Positions 8,148-16,540 of a stretch of DNA of 64,000 bases are shown here, in pieces. The stretch covers positions 6,553 to 70,552 of the forward strand of contig DASYFD010000162.1 in the NCBI GenBank assembly GCA_036498625.1. Reading direction: 5' to 3'. A model generated the notes under the pieces. It did not search any database. It had not been told where the DNA came from and was given only the letters and a program-made list of their open reading frames with translations. Position 1 is the stretch's first letter. Each line of letters starts with the position of its first letter. The position numbers and the translations under genes are program-made. The DNA is from VAZQ01 sp036498625. GTDB taxonomy: Bacteria > Pseudomonadota > Alphaproteobacteria > Rhizobiales > Xanthobacteraceae.

Positions 8148-9410
8148 TCACACGACCCCGGCGTTGGCGAGCGCGCGCAGGTCGCCCTCGCTCAAGCCGA
8201 GCTCCTCCACAAAGACCGCGCGGTTGTGCCCGCCGCTTGCGGGCGCGGCGCTGTGCAGCGCGGCCGGCGTGCCGCTCAGGCGATAGGGCGGGCCCGGCAC
8301 CGTCAGGTCGCGGCCGAGCGCGCCGTCATGGAGCGAGCGGAAATAATCGTTGGCGCGCAATTGCGGGTCATCGACGATGTCGGCCACCGTATTGACCGGC
8401 GCGATCGCGATCTGCTTTTCCTGCCCTTCGCGATAGAGCTCCTGCTTGCTGCGCGTGGCGCAAAAGGCGCCGAAGATTTCGGCAAAACGCGCGATGCCTT
8501 CCGGGCTCTGGCGAAACTTGAAGTCGTGCCAGCGCTCGTCGAGGAGCTCAGCTCCGCCCGGCGTGCCGCTGTCGGCGATCCACTGCACCAGGGTCTTGAA
8601 CGCCTTGGCGGTGCCGAGCCGTCCCGCCACCATGCTGATATAGCCATCCTGGCAGGGATAAACGCCGGTGCCGGCCTCGCGCGCCTGGTCGCCGGTGCGG
8701 CGGCGGATGCTGCCGCTCAGGTACCATTCGGGAATTGCGTCCTCAAGCGCGAAGGCGATGCATTCCTGGCCCGACACGTCCAGCCACTGGCCGTGATTGG
8801 TGCCGCCATTGTTCGTGTTCTGCCGCTCCAGCAGCGCCTTGAGGGTGGCGACCGCGCCGAAGATCGCCGACGCCAGAAAGCCCTGCTCACCGGCGACCGC
8901 GACCGGCCCGATCTCGGGATAGCCGCCGAGCGACAGCAGCCCGCCGGCCGCCAACAAGGTGAGATCGGTGGCATGGAATTTCGCGCACGGTCCGGTCTGG
9001 CCATAGGGCGTCACCGACACAAGAATAATTCCCGGGTTGCGGTCCCGCATGGTGTCGTAGCCGATGCCCCACGCCGACAGCGTGCCGGGCGCGAAGGTCT
9101 CGATCACCACGTCGCTTTTGGCCACCAGGTCGCCGAACAGGCGGCGGCCGTCGGCGCAGCTGAGATCGAGCGTGACGGCCTTCTTGTTGGCGTTCCAGAA
9201 CGCATGCGCGCAGCTCTCGGCCCCGTGCGCGGTGGCGGCGAGCGGCGCGGCGCGGCGCAACGCGCTGCCCTGCGGCGGCTCGATGCGGATGACCTCGGCG
9301 CCCAGGTCGGCGAGCAGGCGGCTCGCATAGGCGACTGCGTTGTCGGCGAGATCGAGCACGCGGATGCCCGCGAGCGCCACCCGTCCGGTTGCGGGATTGT
9401 CATTCGGCAT
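8148..9410 (-). CDS. CaiB/BaiF family (class III) CoA-transferase, subunit 2
   Basis: 420-aa paralogue of the neighbouring CaiB gene, with IRVLDLADNAVAYASRLLADLGAEVIRIE at the N-terminus and the usual large/small domain organisation. At the position expected for the catalytic Asp it reads AVAGEQGFLASAIF, i.e. Glu rather than Asp. This may be a structural subunit that relies on its neighbour for catalysis. The ATG lies 11 bases inside the 3' end of the RpiR regulator gene and the stop abuts the next CaiB start, so it is embedded in the operon. Confidence 0.87.
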   Translation of the reverse strand: MPNDNPATGRVALAGIRVLDLADNAVAYASRLLADLGAEVIRIEPPQGSALRRAAPLAATAHGAESCAHAFWNANKKAVTLDLSCADGRRLFGDLVAKSDVVIETFAPGTLSAWGIGYDTMRDRNPGIILVSVTPYGQTGPCAKFHATDLTLLAAGGLLSLGGYPEIGPVAVAGEQGFLASAIFGAVATLKALLERQNTNNGGTNHGQWLDVSGQECIAFALEDAIPEWYLSGSIRRRTGDQAREAGTGVYPCQDGYISMVAGRLGTAKAFKTLVQWIADSGTPGGAELLDERWHDFKFRQSPEGIARFAEIFGAFCATRSKQELYREGQEKQIAIAPVNTVADIVDDPQLRANDYFRSLHDGALGRDLTVPGPPYRLSGTPAALHSAAPASGGHNRAVFVEELGLSEGDLRALANAGVV

Positions 9411-10335
9411 CGTCGGTCTTCAGCAAGAACGCATCGAGGCGTCCCAGCACCTTGGCGAGGCGGCCGTAACGCTCGAGCGTCCGCTCGCTGTCGGCGGCGG
9501 CGACGCCGTTGAGCAGCGCATTGGCGACTGCCATGGCGGCCACGAAGGAATTCTGCAAGCCGGCGCCGGTAGAGGCCGCCGCCAGGATGACGTCGGCGAT
9601 CTGGCCGACCGCCGAGATCGGGGTGTCGGTGATGGCGACCACCTTGGCTTTCGCCTCCTTGGCGAGCTGCGCCACCTTCTGGGTCGACACCGCATAGGGC
9701 GCCGAGCTGAACGCGATCAGGCAATCATCGGGGCCGAGATCGAGCAGCTGCGATGCCTGCAACGTCATGTCGCCGCTCCACACCACGGTATTGCCGCGAA
9801 TGCGATCGAGCGCGAGGCCGAGGAAGAACGCCACGCTGTAGGCATTGAACGAGCCGACCACGAACACCTTGCGGGCGGCCGCGATCAGGTCGCTCGCCCG
9901 CTGCAGGTCCTCGACCTTGATGGCCGAGATGGTGCGGCGCAGGTTCTGCAGGTCCTGCCCGAGCGAGGTTCCGAATGCGGTGCCTTCCAGATGCACCAGC
10001 ACCGAGTTCTCATTGACGATCTCGCTCGCCGCCGACAATTGCCCGCGCACCAGCTGGCGGGTGCGCTCCTGCAGGTCGGGAAAGCCCTTGAGCCCGAGCC
10101 GGTAGGTGAAGCGCACGATGGTCGAGGGATTGACCCCGAGCTGGCCCGCCATCTGATCGACGGTCGAGAACGCCACCCGGTCCGGGTGGTCGACGATGTA
10201 TTCGGCGATCCGCTTCTGCGATTGGGTCAGGCGGTCGTACTGGCGGCGCAGCTCGTCGATGACGTCTTCCGAGCCGCCCGCCCGCCGCTTGGCCATGCGG
10301 CCCGCGCGTTCCGCCCGCTTGGCATTAGTCGACAA
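9400..10335 (-). CDS. MurR/RpiR family transcriptional regulator
   Basis: 311-aa regulator with an N-terminal HTH_6 domain (LTQSQKRIAEYIVDHPDRVAF..STVDQMAGQLGVNPSTIVRF, residues about 36-80) and a C-terminal SIS sugar-phosphate-binding domain (VFVVGSFNAYSVAFFLGLALDRI and LIAFSSAPYAVSTQKVAQLAKEAKAKVVAITD). The start is a TTG inside the 3' end of the LLM gene with GGGAGG nine bases upstream; an ATG at 10296 would remove 13 residues but has a poor ribosome site. SIS domains usually sense phosphosugars or CoA/phosphate-bearing metabolites. It is the obvious local regulator of this operon; its operator may be the GCAAC-type repeats at 13442-13629 (inference). Confidence 0.9.
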   Translation of the reverse strand: MSTNAKRAERAGRMAKRRAGGSEDVIDELRRQYDRLTQSQKRIAEYIVDHPDRVAFSTVDQMAGQLGVNPSTIVRFTYRLGLKGFPDLQERTRQLVRGQLSAASEIVNENSVLVHLEGTAFGTSLGQDLQNLRRTISAIKVEDLQRASDLIAAARKVFVVGSFNAYSVAFFLGLALDRIRGNTVVWSGDMTLQASQLLDLGPDDCLIAFSSAPYAVSTQKVAQLAKEAKAKVVAITDTPISAVGQIADVILAAASTGAGLQNSFVAAMAVANALLNGVAAADSERTLERYGRLAKVLGRLDAFLLKTDDAE

Positions 10336-11383
10336 GCCGGTAAGCCTCCCGCTTCGGCCGCTCGCTCACATGCGGCAGCACCTCGTGGCCGAGCTGGATC
10401 AGCAGATCCTCCACCTCCTGGCCGGGCTTCGGGAACGGCCACATGATGGTCTCCTGGATGCCGACCGCCTCCAGCGCCTTGAGACGCGCGACCACCTGCT
10501 TGGCGGTGCCCACGATCGACATGGTGTTGAAGATGCCGCGCGGCATCAGGCGCCGCAGCTCCGCCATCACCTCGGGCGACCATTCGTGCGGCGCCTCGTG
10601 CAGGAACTTGCGGAACTCATCCGGGACGTCGTCGCTGAGCTGGTCGACCATCTCGGTCATGCTCTTGCGGCTGCTCCAGAAGGCATGGCTCATGCCGCGC
10701 TTGATGTTGTCGGGGATCTCCTCGTCCTCGCGCTCCAGGATGGTGACATAGACCCAGGAGCAGAGCTGGATGTCCTTCCAGGTGCGGTTAGACTTGGTAA
10801 GGCCCTTCTGGATGTGGCCCTTGGCGTATTCGATGCCGGGGGCGGTCGCGAAGCTGCCGATCAGCACGCCCTCGCCGATCTCGCCGCCGAGCGCCAGGAT
10901 GAGCGGGCTGCGGCTGGCGATGTACATTTCCGGGATCGACTGCGGCTCGAAGTCGAGCTTGCCGGCCTTGAACTTGATCAGCTCGCCGTCGAGCGTCACC
11001 CGCTCGCCCTTCCACAGCTGCCGCATCAGGCCGATGCCTTCGCGGATGCCCTTGACCGGTTTGGGATTGCTGATGGTGGGCAGCGTCTCGAAGTGGCTGC
11101 CGGCGCCCATGACCACGCGCAGGCGGCCGGGCGCGAGTTCGGCCAGCGTGGCGCAAGCCTGCGCCGACAAGGCCGGATGGCGCGTATAGGGATCGGTCAC
11201 GCAGAAGCCGAAGCCGATGCGCGACGTCATGCGGGTGGCGGCCGCGATCCGCACATAGGGATCGCGCGTCCACTTCTCGTCCGCATGCATGAAGGCGTGA
11301 AAATTGAGCTGCTCGGCGAGCTTCACCTGCTCCAGAAAGCGGACATTGGTTTCCTCGCCGAGCGAGCAGACGGATACTCTCAT
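10325..11383 (-). CDS. LLM-class oxidoreductase, Mer-like and probably F420-dependent
   Basis: 352-aa luciferase-like monooxygenase-family protein. The stretch GFCVTDPYTRHPALSAQACATLAELAPGR (about residues 59-87) resembles methylenetetrahydromethanopterin reductase (Mer) and other F420-using members; GAGSHFETL and ALGGEIGEGVLIGSF also fit. It heads the run of CoA-ester genes that leads toward the F420 biosynthesis genes on the same strand, which supports F420 as cofactor over FMN. The substrate is unknown; reduction or oxidation of a CoA ester or cyclic intermediate is a reasonable guess. Its stop overlaps the RpiR gene by about ten bases. Confidence 0.82.
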   Translation of the reverse strand: MRVSVCSLGEETNVRFLEQVKLAEQLNFHAFMHADEKWTRDPYVRIAAATRMTSRIGFGFCVTDPYTRHPALSAQACATLAELAPGRLRVVMGAGSHFETLPTISNPKPVKGIREGIGLMRQLWKGERVTLDGELIKFKAGKLDFEPQSIPEMYIASRSPLILALGGEIGEGVLIGSFATAPGIEYAKGHIQKGLTKSNRTWKDIQLCSWVYVTILEREDEEIPDNIKRGMSHAFWSSRKSMTEMVDQLSDDVPDEFRKFLHEAPHEWSPEVMAELRRLMPRGIFNTMSIVGTAKQVVARLKALEAVGIQETIMWPFPKPGQEVEDLLIQLGHEVLPHVSERPKREAYRLVD

Positions 11384-11440
11384 TGATCAAGCCTCAATTC
11401 GAAATGAACTTTTTTGTGCGGGGAAGCCGAACGTTGCGCT

Positions 11441-11464
11441 CCTCGCCCCGCGAGCGGGGAGAGG
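11441..11464. repeat. Intergenic palindrome (CCTCGCCCCGC / GCGGGGAGAGG)
   Basis: Short inverted repeat with a two-base loop and one unpaired base. It lies in the 232-bp gap between the LLM gene and the thiamine-diphosphate enzyme gene. This sequence class is scattered through Rhizobiales intergenic DNA. No open frame of interest is visible in the gap. Confidence 0.65.
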
Positions 11465-11552
11465 GCAGCAAGCGCTGCCGATAGCCCGAACTCTGCCCGG
11501 TGAGGGGGCGTTTCCACGAGCTCAGACTCGCGGCGAGGCCCCCTCATCCCGA

Positions 11553-11578
11553 CCTTCTCCCCGCACGCGGGGAGAAGG
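11553..11578. repeat. Perfect 12-bp intergenic palindrome, related to the one at 11441
   Basis: CCTTCTCCCCGC, two bases, then GCGGGGAGAAGG: a perfect stem just downstream of the thiamine-diphosphate enzyme gene. It shares the CCCCGC/GCGGGG core with the 11441 element. Together they look like one dispersed repeat unit that may end transcription of the upstream gene; there is no T-run. Confidence 0.65.
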
Positions 11579-11615
11579 AGTGAGAGGCCGTGCGTCCCTG
11601 AATGCTCTGTCACCG

Positions 11616-13391
11616 TCATTTCTTGTCGACGCTGCGCAGGCCGCCGTATGAGGGGTAGGTCTTCGCCCACTCGCTCGGATAGGCGCGATCGATGCCCTTG
11701 GTGAAGTAGGAGCCGACGGTGAGATCGATCGGCACGTCGATGATCCAGGGCCGGCGGCTGGCAATGGCCTTGCGCAAGGTCGGCCCGAGCAGCTCCGGGT
11801 CCTCGATGCGGGCGCCCTCGGCCCCGTAGGCGTGGGCGAGCTGCACGTAATCCGGATTGTAGCGCTCGCCGGTGTCCTTGCGGGTGAAGGTGCACCACGG
11901 ATGCGAGCGCTGGTAGGAGCGCTCCATGCCTTTGCGCTCGATGCCGAACTCGTAATTGTTGAGGATCACCCAGATGGCCGGCAGATTGTACTCGACCGCG
12001 GTGCAGACCGCCTGGTTGACCAGGTTGAACGCGCCATCGCCGGTGAGCACGATCGCGGGCCGCGACGGATCGGCCGCCACCCCGCCCACGACGCCGGACG
12101 CCGCCCAGCCCATCTCGGCCATGCCGGGGCTGATCTGCCAGGCGCCGGGCCGGCGAATCCGCATATAGGCCTCGGCGTATTGGGTGACGTCGCCGATATC
12201 GATATAGGCGACGCCGTTCTCGCCCAGCGCCTCGCCGACCTCGTGGACCAGGCGGGCCGGATGCACCGGCGCGGTCTTGGCGTGCAGCAGCGGCTCGATC
12301 TCCTTGAGCCAGGCGGTGCGATAGCCGCGCGACTTCTTGATCCAGTCCTGATGCTTGAGGTTGGCTTTGCCGGCGGCGGCCAGATCCTCGAGGAACAGCC
12401 GCGCATCGCTCACCAGGCCGAGCTCGACCGGGAAGTTGCGGCCGATCTCGGTGCCGTCGACGTCGACCTGCACGATCTTGGTCTGGGTCACGTCGTAGAT
12501 CGAGCCCTTGCGCCAGTTGGCGGTGTGATTGTCGGAGAAGCGGGCCCCGACCCCGACGATGAGATCGGCCTCGCGCGAAGCCTCCGCGGCGCTCGCCCAG
12601 CCGGAGCGGCCGAGCGTGCCGAGCGAGAGCGGATGATCCTCGGATATCTGGCCCTTGGCCGGCAGCGTGGTGGCGACCGGAATCTGCAGCTTCTCCACCG
12701 CGGCGCGCAGCGCATCGGCGGCTTCCGCCCGGATCACGCCGCCGCCGGCGAGCAGCAGGGGACGCTCCGCCTTTGCGATCATGTCGGCGACGCGGCGCAC
12801 GCTGTCCTGGTCGGCACGCGCGCGGCCGAGCGTCGGCCCGCGCCGCAGCGGCGGCTCGATCTCGCCTTCGACCTCGGCCAATTGAATGTCGTAGGGCAGC
12901 TGCACGAACACCGGGCCCGGCCGACCCGAGGTCGCGACCTTGACGGCGGTATTGAGCACCTCAATGGCGCTGTCGGGCCGGATGATCAGCCAGCAGCCTT
13001 TCACCACCGGGCGGAACACGTTCAGGGCGTCCTCGTGCCCGTGATAGAAAATCTCCTGCATGCCGGCCTTGCCCATGAAATGGGTGGTGCCGGAGCCGGC
13101 GATGATCAGCACCGGGGCGGAATCGTGCATGGCGCTGGCGGCGGCGCCGACCGCATTCAAGAGGCCCGGGCCCTTGTTGATAATGACGGGCGCCATCTTG
13201 CCGGTGAGGCGGTAGTACATGTCCGCCATATGCACCGCATGGGCCTCGTGCTTGGCCTGGATGCCTTCGAGCGTATTGGTCTTCGGCGTAAGGGCATCCA
13301 GGAACGGCCAGATCGAGCCCCCGGCATATCCAAAATACTTATGGAATCCAGCAACTTCGAACCAATCGGCAATCGCGTCTACGACCCGCAC
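11616..13391 (-). CDS. Thiamine-diphosphate-dependent enzyme, acetolactate synthase / pyruvate oxidase superfamily
   Basis: Three-domain ThDP enzyme of 591 aa. FGYAGGSIWPFLDAL lies at 20-34, with the catalytic Glu in QAKHEAHAVHMADMYYRLTG (E49). The ThDP motif GDGAFNLVNQ..ILNNYEFG is in the C-terminal domain. The frame is open up to a TTG at 13448, but that TTG and the GTG at 13421 have no ribosome site, and 13448 lies inside a palindrome. The GTG at 13391 has GGAG five bases upstream and gives an N-terminus as long as in typical acetolactate synthases, so it is preferred. The substrate is unknown; decarboxylation of a 2-oxo acid or an acyl-CoA reaction is possible. Transcribed toward the LLM/CoA operon. 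Confidence 0.85.
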   Translation of the reverse strand: MRVVDAIADWFEVAGFHKYFGYAGGSIWPFLDALTPKTNTLEGIQAKHEAHAVHMADMYYRLTGKMAPVIINKGPGLLNAVGAAASAMHDSAPVLIIAGSGTTHFMGKAGMQEIFYHGHEDALNVFRPVVKGCWLIIRPDSAIEVLNTAVKVATSGRPGPVFVQLPYDIQLAEVEGEIEPPLRRGPTLGRARADQDSVRRVADMIAKAERPLLLAGGGVIRAEAADALRAAVEKLQIPVATTLPAKGQISEDHPLSLGTLGRSGWASAAEASREADLIVGVGARFSDNHTANWRKGSIYDVTQTKIVQVDVDGTEIGRNFPVELGLVSDARLFLEDLAAAGKANLKHQDWIKKSRGYRTAWLKEIEPLLHAKTAPVHPARLVHEVGEALGENGVAYIDIGDVTQYAEAYMRIRRPGAWQISPGMAEMGWAASGVVGGVAADPSRPAIVLTGDGAFNLVNQAVCTAVEYNLPAIWVILNNYEFGIERKGMERSYQRSHPWCTFTRKDTGERYNPDYVQLAHAYGAEGARIEDPELLGPTLRKAIASRRPWIIDVPIDLTVGSYFTKGIDRAYPSEWAKTYPSYGGLRSVDKK

Positions 13392-13441
13392 GGCGTCTCC
13401 GATCGTACCTTTGAGGAGCACAATTTGCGGCGTGACGTTTT

Positions 13442-13629
13442 GCAACAATTTTCGTTGCTGTCAACCATTCATTTGGCAACAAAAAGTGGTTTTCAGCGCC
13501 AGGCCGCAGGCAATATAGCGCCCCGCTAGGTTCCGAGAAACCTGGCCTGCCGCTGCCTTAACCTGCCACCGCCGGCGCAGGTGGCAACGAAAATGTCGCA
13601 GCGAAAGGTGATGCAACGAATATTGTTGC
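13442..13629. promoter_or_regulatory. Candidate operator array, GCAAC-type inverted repeats in a divergent promoter
   Basis: Two 17-bp inverted repeats frame the region between the ThDP enzyme and the Bug gene: GCAACAATTTTCGTTGC at 13442-13458 and GCAACGAATATTGTTGC at 13613-13629. A third site at 13584 (GCAACGAAAAT...) shares the left half of the first in reverse orientation, and a looser half-site GCAACAAAAA lies at 13476. The spacing suits a regulator that controls both divergent units. Which protein binds is unknown; the RpiR (9400) and GntR (20212) products are candidates. Confidence 0.6.
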
Positions 13630-13686
13630 GAAATCCAGATCGTGCGATAACATCAGGCAAGCGGACATCGGCCGGGGATCGCCCAC

Positions 13687-14679
13687 ATGCACGATCGATT
13701 GCGGGGTACTGCGCTTGGCGTGATCGCGGCGTTGACGCTCGCCTCGTTCGGCGCGCCGGCCGCTCGCGCCCAGACGGACGAGATCAGCACCTATCCGAAC
13801 CGGCCGATCCATATCGTGGCAGCCGCGGCGGCCGGCGGCACCATGGACGTGGTGGCGCGGCTGATCGGCCAGAAGCTGAACGAAAGGTTCGGCCAGCCGG
13901 TGATCATCGACAACCGGCCCGGCGCCTCGACCATCATCGGCACCGAATATGTGGCGCGCGCGCCGGCCGACGGCTACACGCTGCTCAGCGCCCCGCTCGC
14001 CTCCATCGTGGTGAACCCCGCCGTCTATCCGAAGCTGCGGTACGGCGTGCGCGATTTCGCCCCCGTCTCGATCGTGGGGTCGTATCCGTTCATCCTGGCG
14101 GTCACCAACTCCGCCCCGGTCAAAAGCGTGCGCGAGTTGATCGATTACACCAAGGCGCATCCCGAGAAGGCAAATGCCGGCGGCGGGACGGTGTCCTTTC
14201 AGCTCATGACCGAGCTGTTCAAGCTGCGCACCGGGGCTCCCATTCAATACATTCCCTACAAGGGGATGAGCGAGGTCACGCTCGCCTTGATATCGGGCGA
14301 GCTCTTGATGTCTTTCGTCACCGCGACCAGCGCCTCGCAGATCAAGGGCGGAAATATCCGCGCCCTGGCGGTCGCGGCGCCCGCCCGCGTTCCGTCATTT
14401 CCGGATCTGCCGACCCTGGCGGAAGCCGGCGTTCCGGACATGTCGGCGGTGAGCTGGGCCGGCATCGTGGCCCCGGCCCGGACGCCGGACGAGATCGTGA
14501 AAAAGCTGGAGCGCGAGATCGTCCGCATCGTCAAGCTGCCCGACATTCAAGCGAAGCTGCGTCTGGAGGAGCTCGATCCGGTCGGCAACACGTCGGCTGA
14601 ATTCGCCCGCATCATTGCCGACGATTCGGTGACCTGGTCGGCGGCGGCCAAGGCTGCCCACATCAGCCTCGAGCAGTAG
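13687..14679 (+). CDS. Bug-family tripartite tricarboxylate transporter substrate-binding protein
   Basis: 330-aa exported receptor with a signal peptide ending in PAARAQ (about residue 29). It has the Bug fold markers YPNRPIHIVAAAAAGGTMDVVARLIGQKL, IIDNRPGASTIIGTEYVAR and YTLLSAP. Bug proteins capture small carboxylates or amides in the periplasm, often as orphan receptors without a TctAB pair; no TctA/TctB genes are in this window. It leads the plus-strand catabolic operon that runs to 20084 and shares a divergent promoter region with the ThDP enzyme. The ligand is presumably the substrate of that operon. Confidence 0.9.
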   Translation: MHDRLRGTALGVIAALTLASFGAPAARAQTDEISTYPNRPIHIVAAAAAGGTMDVVARLIGQKLNERFGQPVIIDNRPGASTIIGTEYVARAPADGYTLLSAPLASIVVNPAVYPKLRYGVRDFAPVSIVGSYPFILAVTNSAPVKSVRELIDYTKAHPEKANAGGGTVSFQLMTELFKLRTGAPIQYIPYKGMSEVTLALISGELLMSFVTATSASQIKGGNIRALAVAAPARVPSFPDLPTLAEAGVPDMSAVSWAGIVAPARTPDEIVKKLEREIVRIVKLPDIQAKLRLEELDPVGNTSAEFARIIADDSVTWSAAAKAAHISLEQ

Positions 14680-14813
14680 CCCGATGTTCCCGCACCATTC
14701 GGCCGATCGGGACGCGGCGACATGACCCGCGTGCAGTCGCTGGCCGACGCCAGTAGGCGCCTGCCCACGGCAAGATCGAGCAACAATCAAACAGCAAGAC
14801 CAAGGAGAGCTGA

Positions 14814-15368
14814 ATGAGTCGCGTCCCTGACGTCACGCCCGACATGTACACGGCCGAGCAGAAGCGGGTCGGCGACGAGATCGGCAAATTGCGCCGCGGT
14901 CTCGCCCGCGGACCCTATGCGATCTGGATCCGAATTCCGGAGGTGGCCGAGCTCGCCAGCAAGCTCGGCAACATGATCCGTCTCAAGAGCATGCTGGAGC
15001 GGCGTTTGTTCGAGCTGATGGTGCTGATCGTGGCGCGCACCTGGTCGGCGCAATTCGAGTGGTTCGCGCACGAGCCTTATGGGCACGAGTTCGGCATCGA
15101 GCCCGACATCATCGAGGCCATTCGAAACGGGCGAGTGCCGTCCTTCAAGCGGGAGGAGGAGCAGGTCGTCTACGACATCATTACGGAGCTGCAGGCGAAG
15201 CGCTCGCTGAGCCAGCCGAGCTTCGATCGCGCGCTCGCCAAGCTGGGGTTGCAGCCGCTGGTCGAGCTGATCGCCGGCGCCGGCTACGCCACCATGCTGG
15301 CGATGACGCTCAGGACATTCGAGGTGCAGGCGCCGGACGGAAAGCGGCCGCTGCCGGACTTGCCGTGA
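14814..15368 (+). CDS. AhpD/carboxymuconolactone decarboxylase-like protein
   Basis: 184-aa helical protein. The core MLERRLFELMVLIVARTWSAQFEWFAHEPYGHEFGI matches the CMD/AhpD fold, but the CxxC redox pair of AhpD is absent: the equivalent region reads WSAQFEWFAH. It therefore resembles the decarboxylase or uncharacterised branch rather than a peroxidase partner. The ATG has a strong AAGGAGA site. It sits second in the catabolic operon, 134 bases after the Bug receptor gene. Function unknown; a ring-lactone or hydrolytic step is possible. Confidence 0.8.
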   Translation: MSRVPDVTPDMYTAEQKRVGDEIGKLRRGLARGPYAIWIRIPEVAELASKLGNMIRLKSMLERRLFELMVLIVARTWSAQFEWFAHEPYGHEFGIEPDIIEAIRNGRVPSFKREEEQVVYDIITELQAKRSLSQPSFDRALAKLGLQPLVELIAGAGYATMLAMTLRTFEVQAPDGKRPLPDLP

Positions 15369-15483
15369 CGCGGCGGCGCCGGCCAATTCCCTTTCGTCTT
15401 TCTCGCCGGCTTGCGCGCCAAAGACGATCTGAACGCTGCGCCGCAGCCTTCAACCGTTTCCTGCAACCATAGGCGCCGACAGC

Positions 15484-16482
15484 ATGCCGTCAGCTCGCAG
15501 AATCGACGTTCACTTTCATACAATCCCAGTCTTCTACCAGGAGGCGGTCATTGCGGCGGGCCTTGGACCCACGCGCCGCAGCGGTTACCCGCCATGCTCG
15601 CCCGAGGCCGCGCTCGAGATGATGGATGCAAACGGCATCGATTATGCGATCGCGTCGGTGTCGATGCCGGGCGTGCAGTTTTGCGAGCCCGGCAAGGCCA
15701 AGGCTCTGGCCCGCAGGCTCAATGAGCACGCGGCCGAGCAAAGAGCGCGCTGGCCCGGCCGTTTCGGAGGATTTGCGATCATTCCGATGCGCAACGCCGA
15801 CGATGCAATCGCGGAAATCGCCTATGCGCTGGACGTCCTGAAGCTCGAAGGCGTTTGCCTCTTTACCAACTATGACGGAACCTATCTGGGAGATCCTCTA
15901 TTTGATCCGGTTCTGGAGGCGCTCAACGGACATGGCGCGGTCGTCTACACGCACCCGAACATTCACCCGTCGAGCCGCACCATCCCGCTGAAATATCCCG
16001 GCTTCCTGATGGAATACCCGTTCGACACGACCCGAATGGCGGTCCATCTCATCTTGACGGGCGCGCTCGACCGCTTTCCCGGCATCAAGTTCATCCTCTC
16101 CCATGGGGGCGGGACTTTGCCCTACCTGCGGTGGCGCATTGGCTCCGGCCCGGGCGTCGATGAGGGTTTGCCGCAATGGCCGCGTGAGAAGTTCGCCGAT
16201 TATTTCAGCCGGTTCTGGTACGACAATGCGATCGCGTGCGATCCGCCGGCGACGGCGGCGATGAAGAGCATCGCCGGGCTGGACAAGGTCCTGTTCGGCA
16301 CCGACTGGCCGTTCATTCCTGCTCGCCTCATCGCCGAGCAGGTCGCAACCCATGTCCTGCCTTCCACGCACACCGACATCGAGCGCGCGGCGATCGATCG
16401 CGGCAATGCGCTCAAGCTGTGGCCGCACCTGGCGACAGACAGTGCGCACTCATCCCAAAGCGCGGCGCCGATCGGGGCCTGA
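15484..16482 (+). CDS. Amidohydrolase family 2 protein (ACMSD / LigJ-like metal-dependent hydrolase or decarboxylase)
   Basis: 332-aa TIM-barrel amidohydrolase with all metal ligands in place: HxH at residues 10-12 (DVHFH), His157 (THPN), His207 (SHGGG) and Asp274 (FGTDWPF). The order and spacing match aminocarboxymuconate-semialdehyde decarboxylase, gamma-resorcylate decarboxylase and LigJ-type hydratases. These act on aromatic acids or ring-cleavage products. It has no signal peptide, so it acts in the cytoplasm. It is third gene of the operon, between the CMD-like and hydratase genes. Whether it hydrolyses, hydrates or decarboxylates cannot be said. Confidence 0.85.
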   Translation: MPSARRIDVHFHTIPVFYQEAVIAAGLGPTRRSGYPPCSPEAALEMMDANGIDYAIASVSMPGVQFCEPGKAKALARRLNEHAAEQRARWPGRFGGFAIIPMRNADDAIAEIAYALDVLKLEGVCLFTNYDGTYLGDPLFDPVLEALNGHGAVVYTHPNIHPSSRTIPLKYPGFLMEYPFDTTRMAVHLILTGALDRFPGIKFILSHGGGTLPYLRWRIGSGPGVDEGLPQWPREKFADYFSRFWYDNAIACDPPATAAMKSIAGLDKVLFGTDWPFIPARLIAEQVATHVLPSTHTDIERAAIDRGNALKLWPHLATDSAHSSQSAAPIGA

Positions 16483-16540
16483 TCGAGCAACGGGCTGCGA
16501 TCGATCGCGCAGGCTGATCGGCATGCTCAGGAGGTAGGAG

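Noticed and set aside
7116..9512. 798-codon plus-strand frame over the CaiB genes
   Set aside because: Antisense to two clear CaiB proteins; composition is Arg/Ala/Gly-rich without motifs.
14680..14813. Possible small RNA or gene between the Bug and CMD-like genes
   Set aside because: No hairpin with T-run, promoter match or plausible frame seen.
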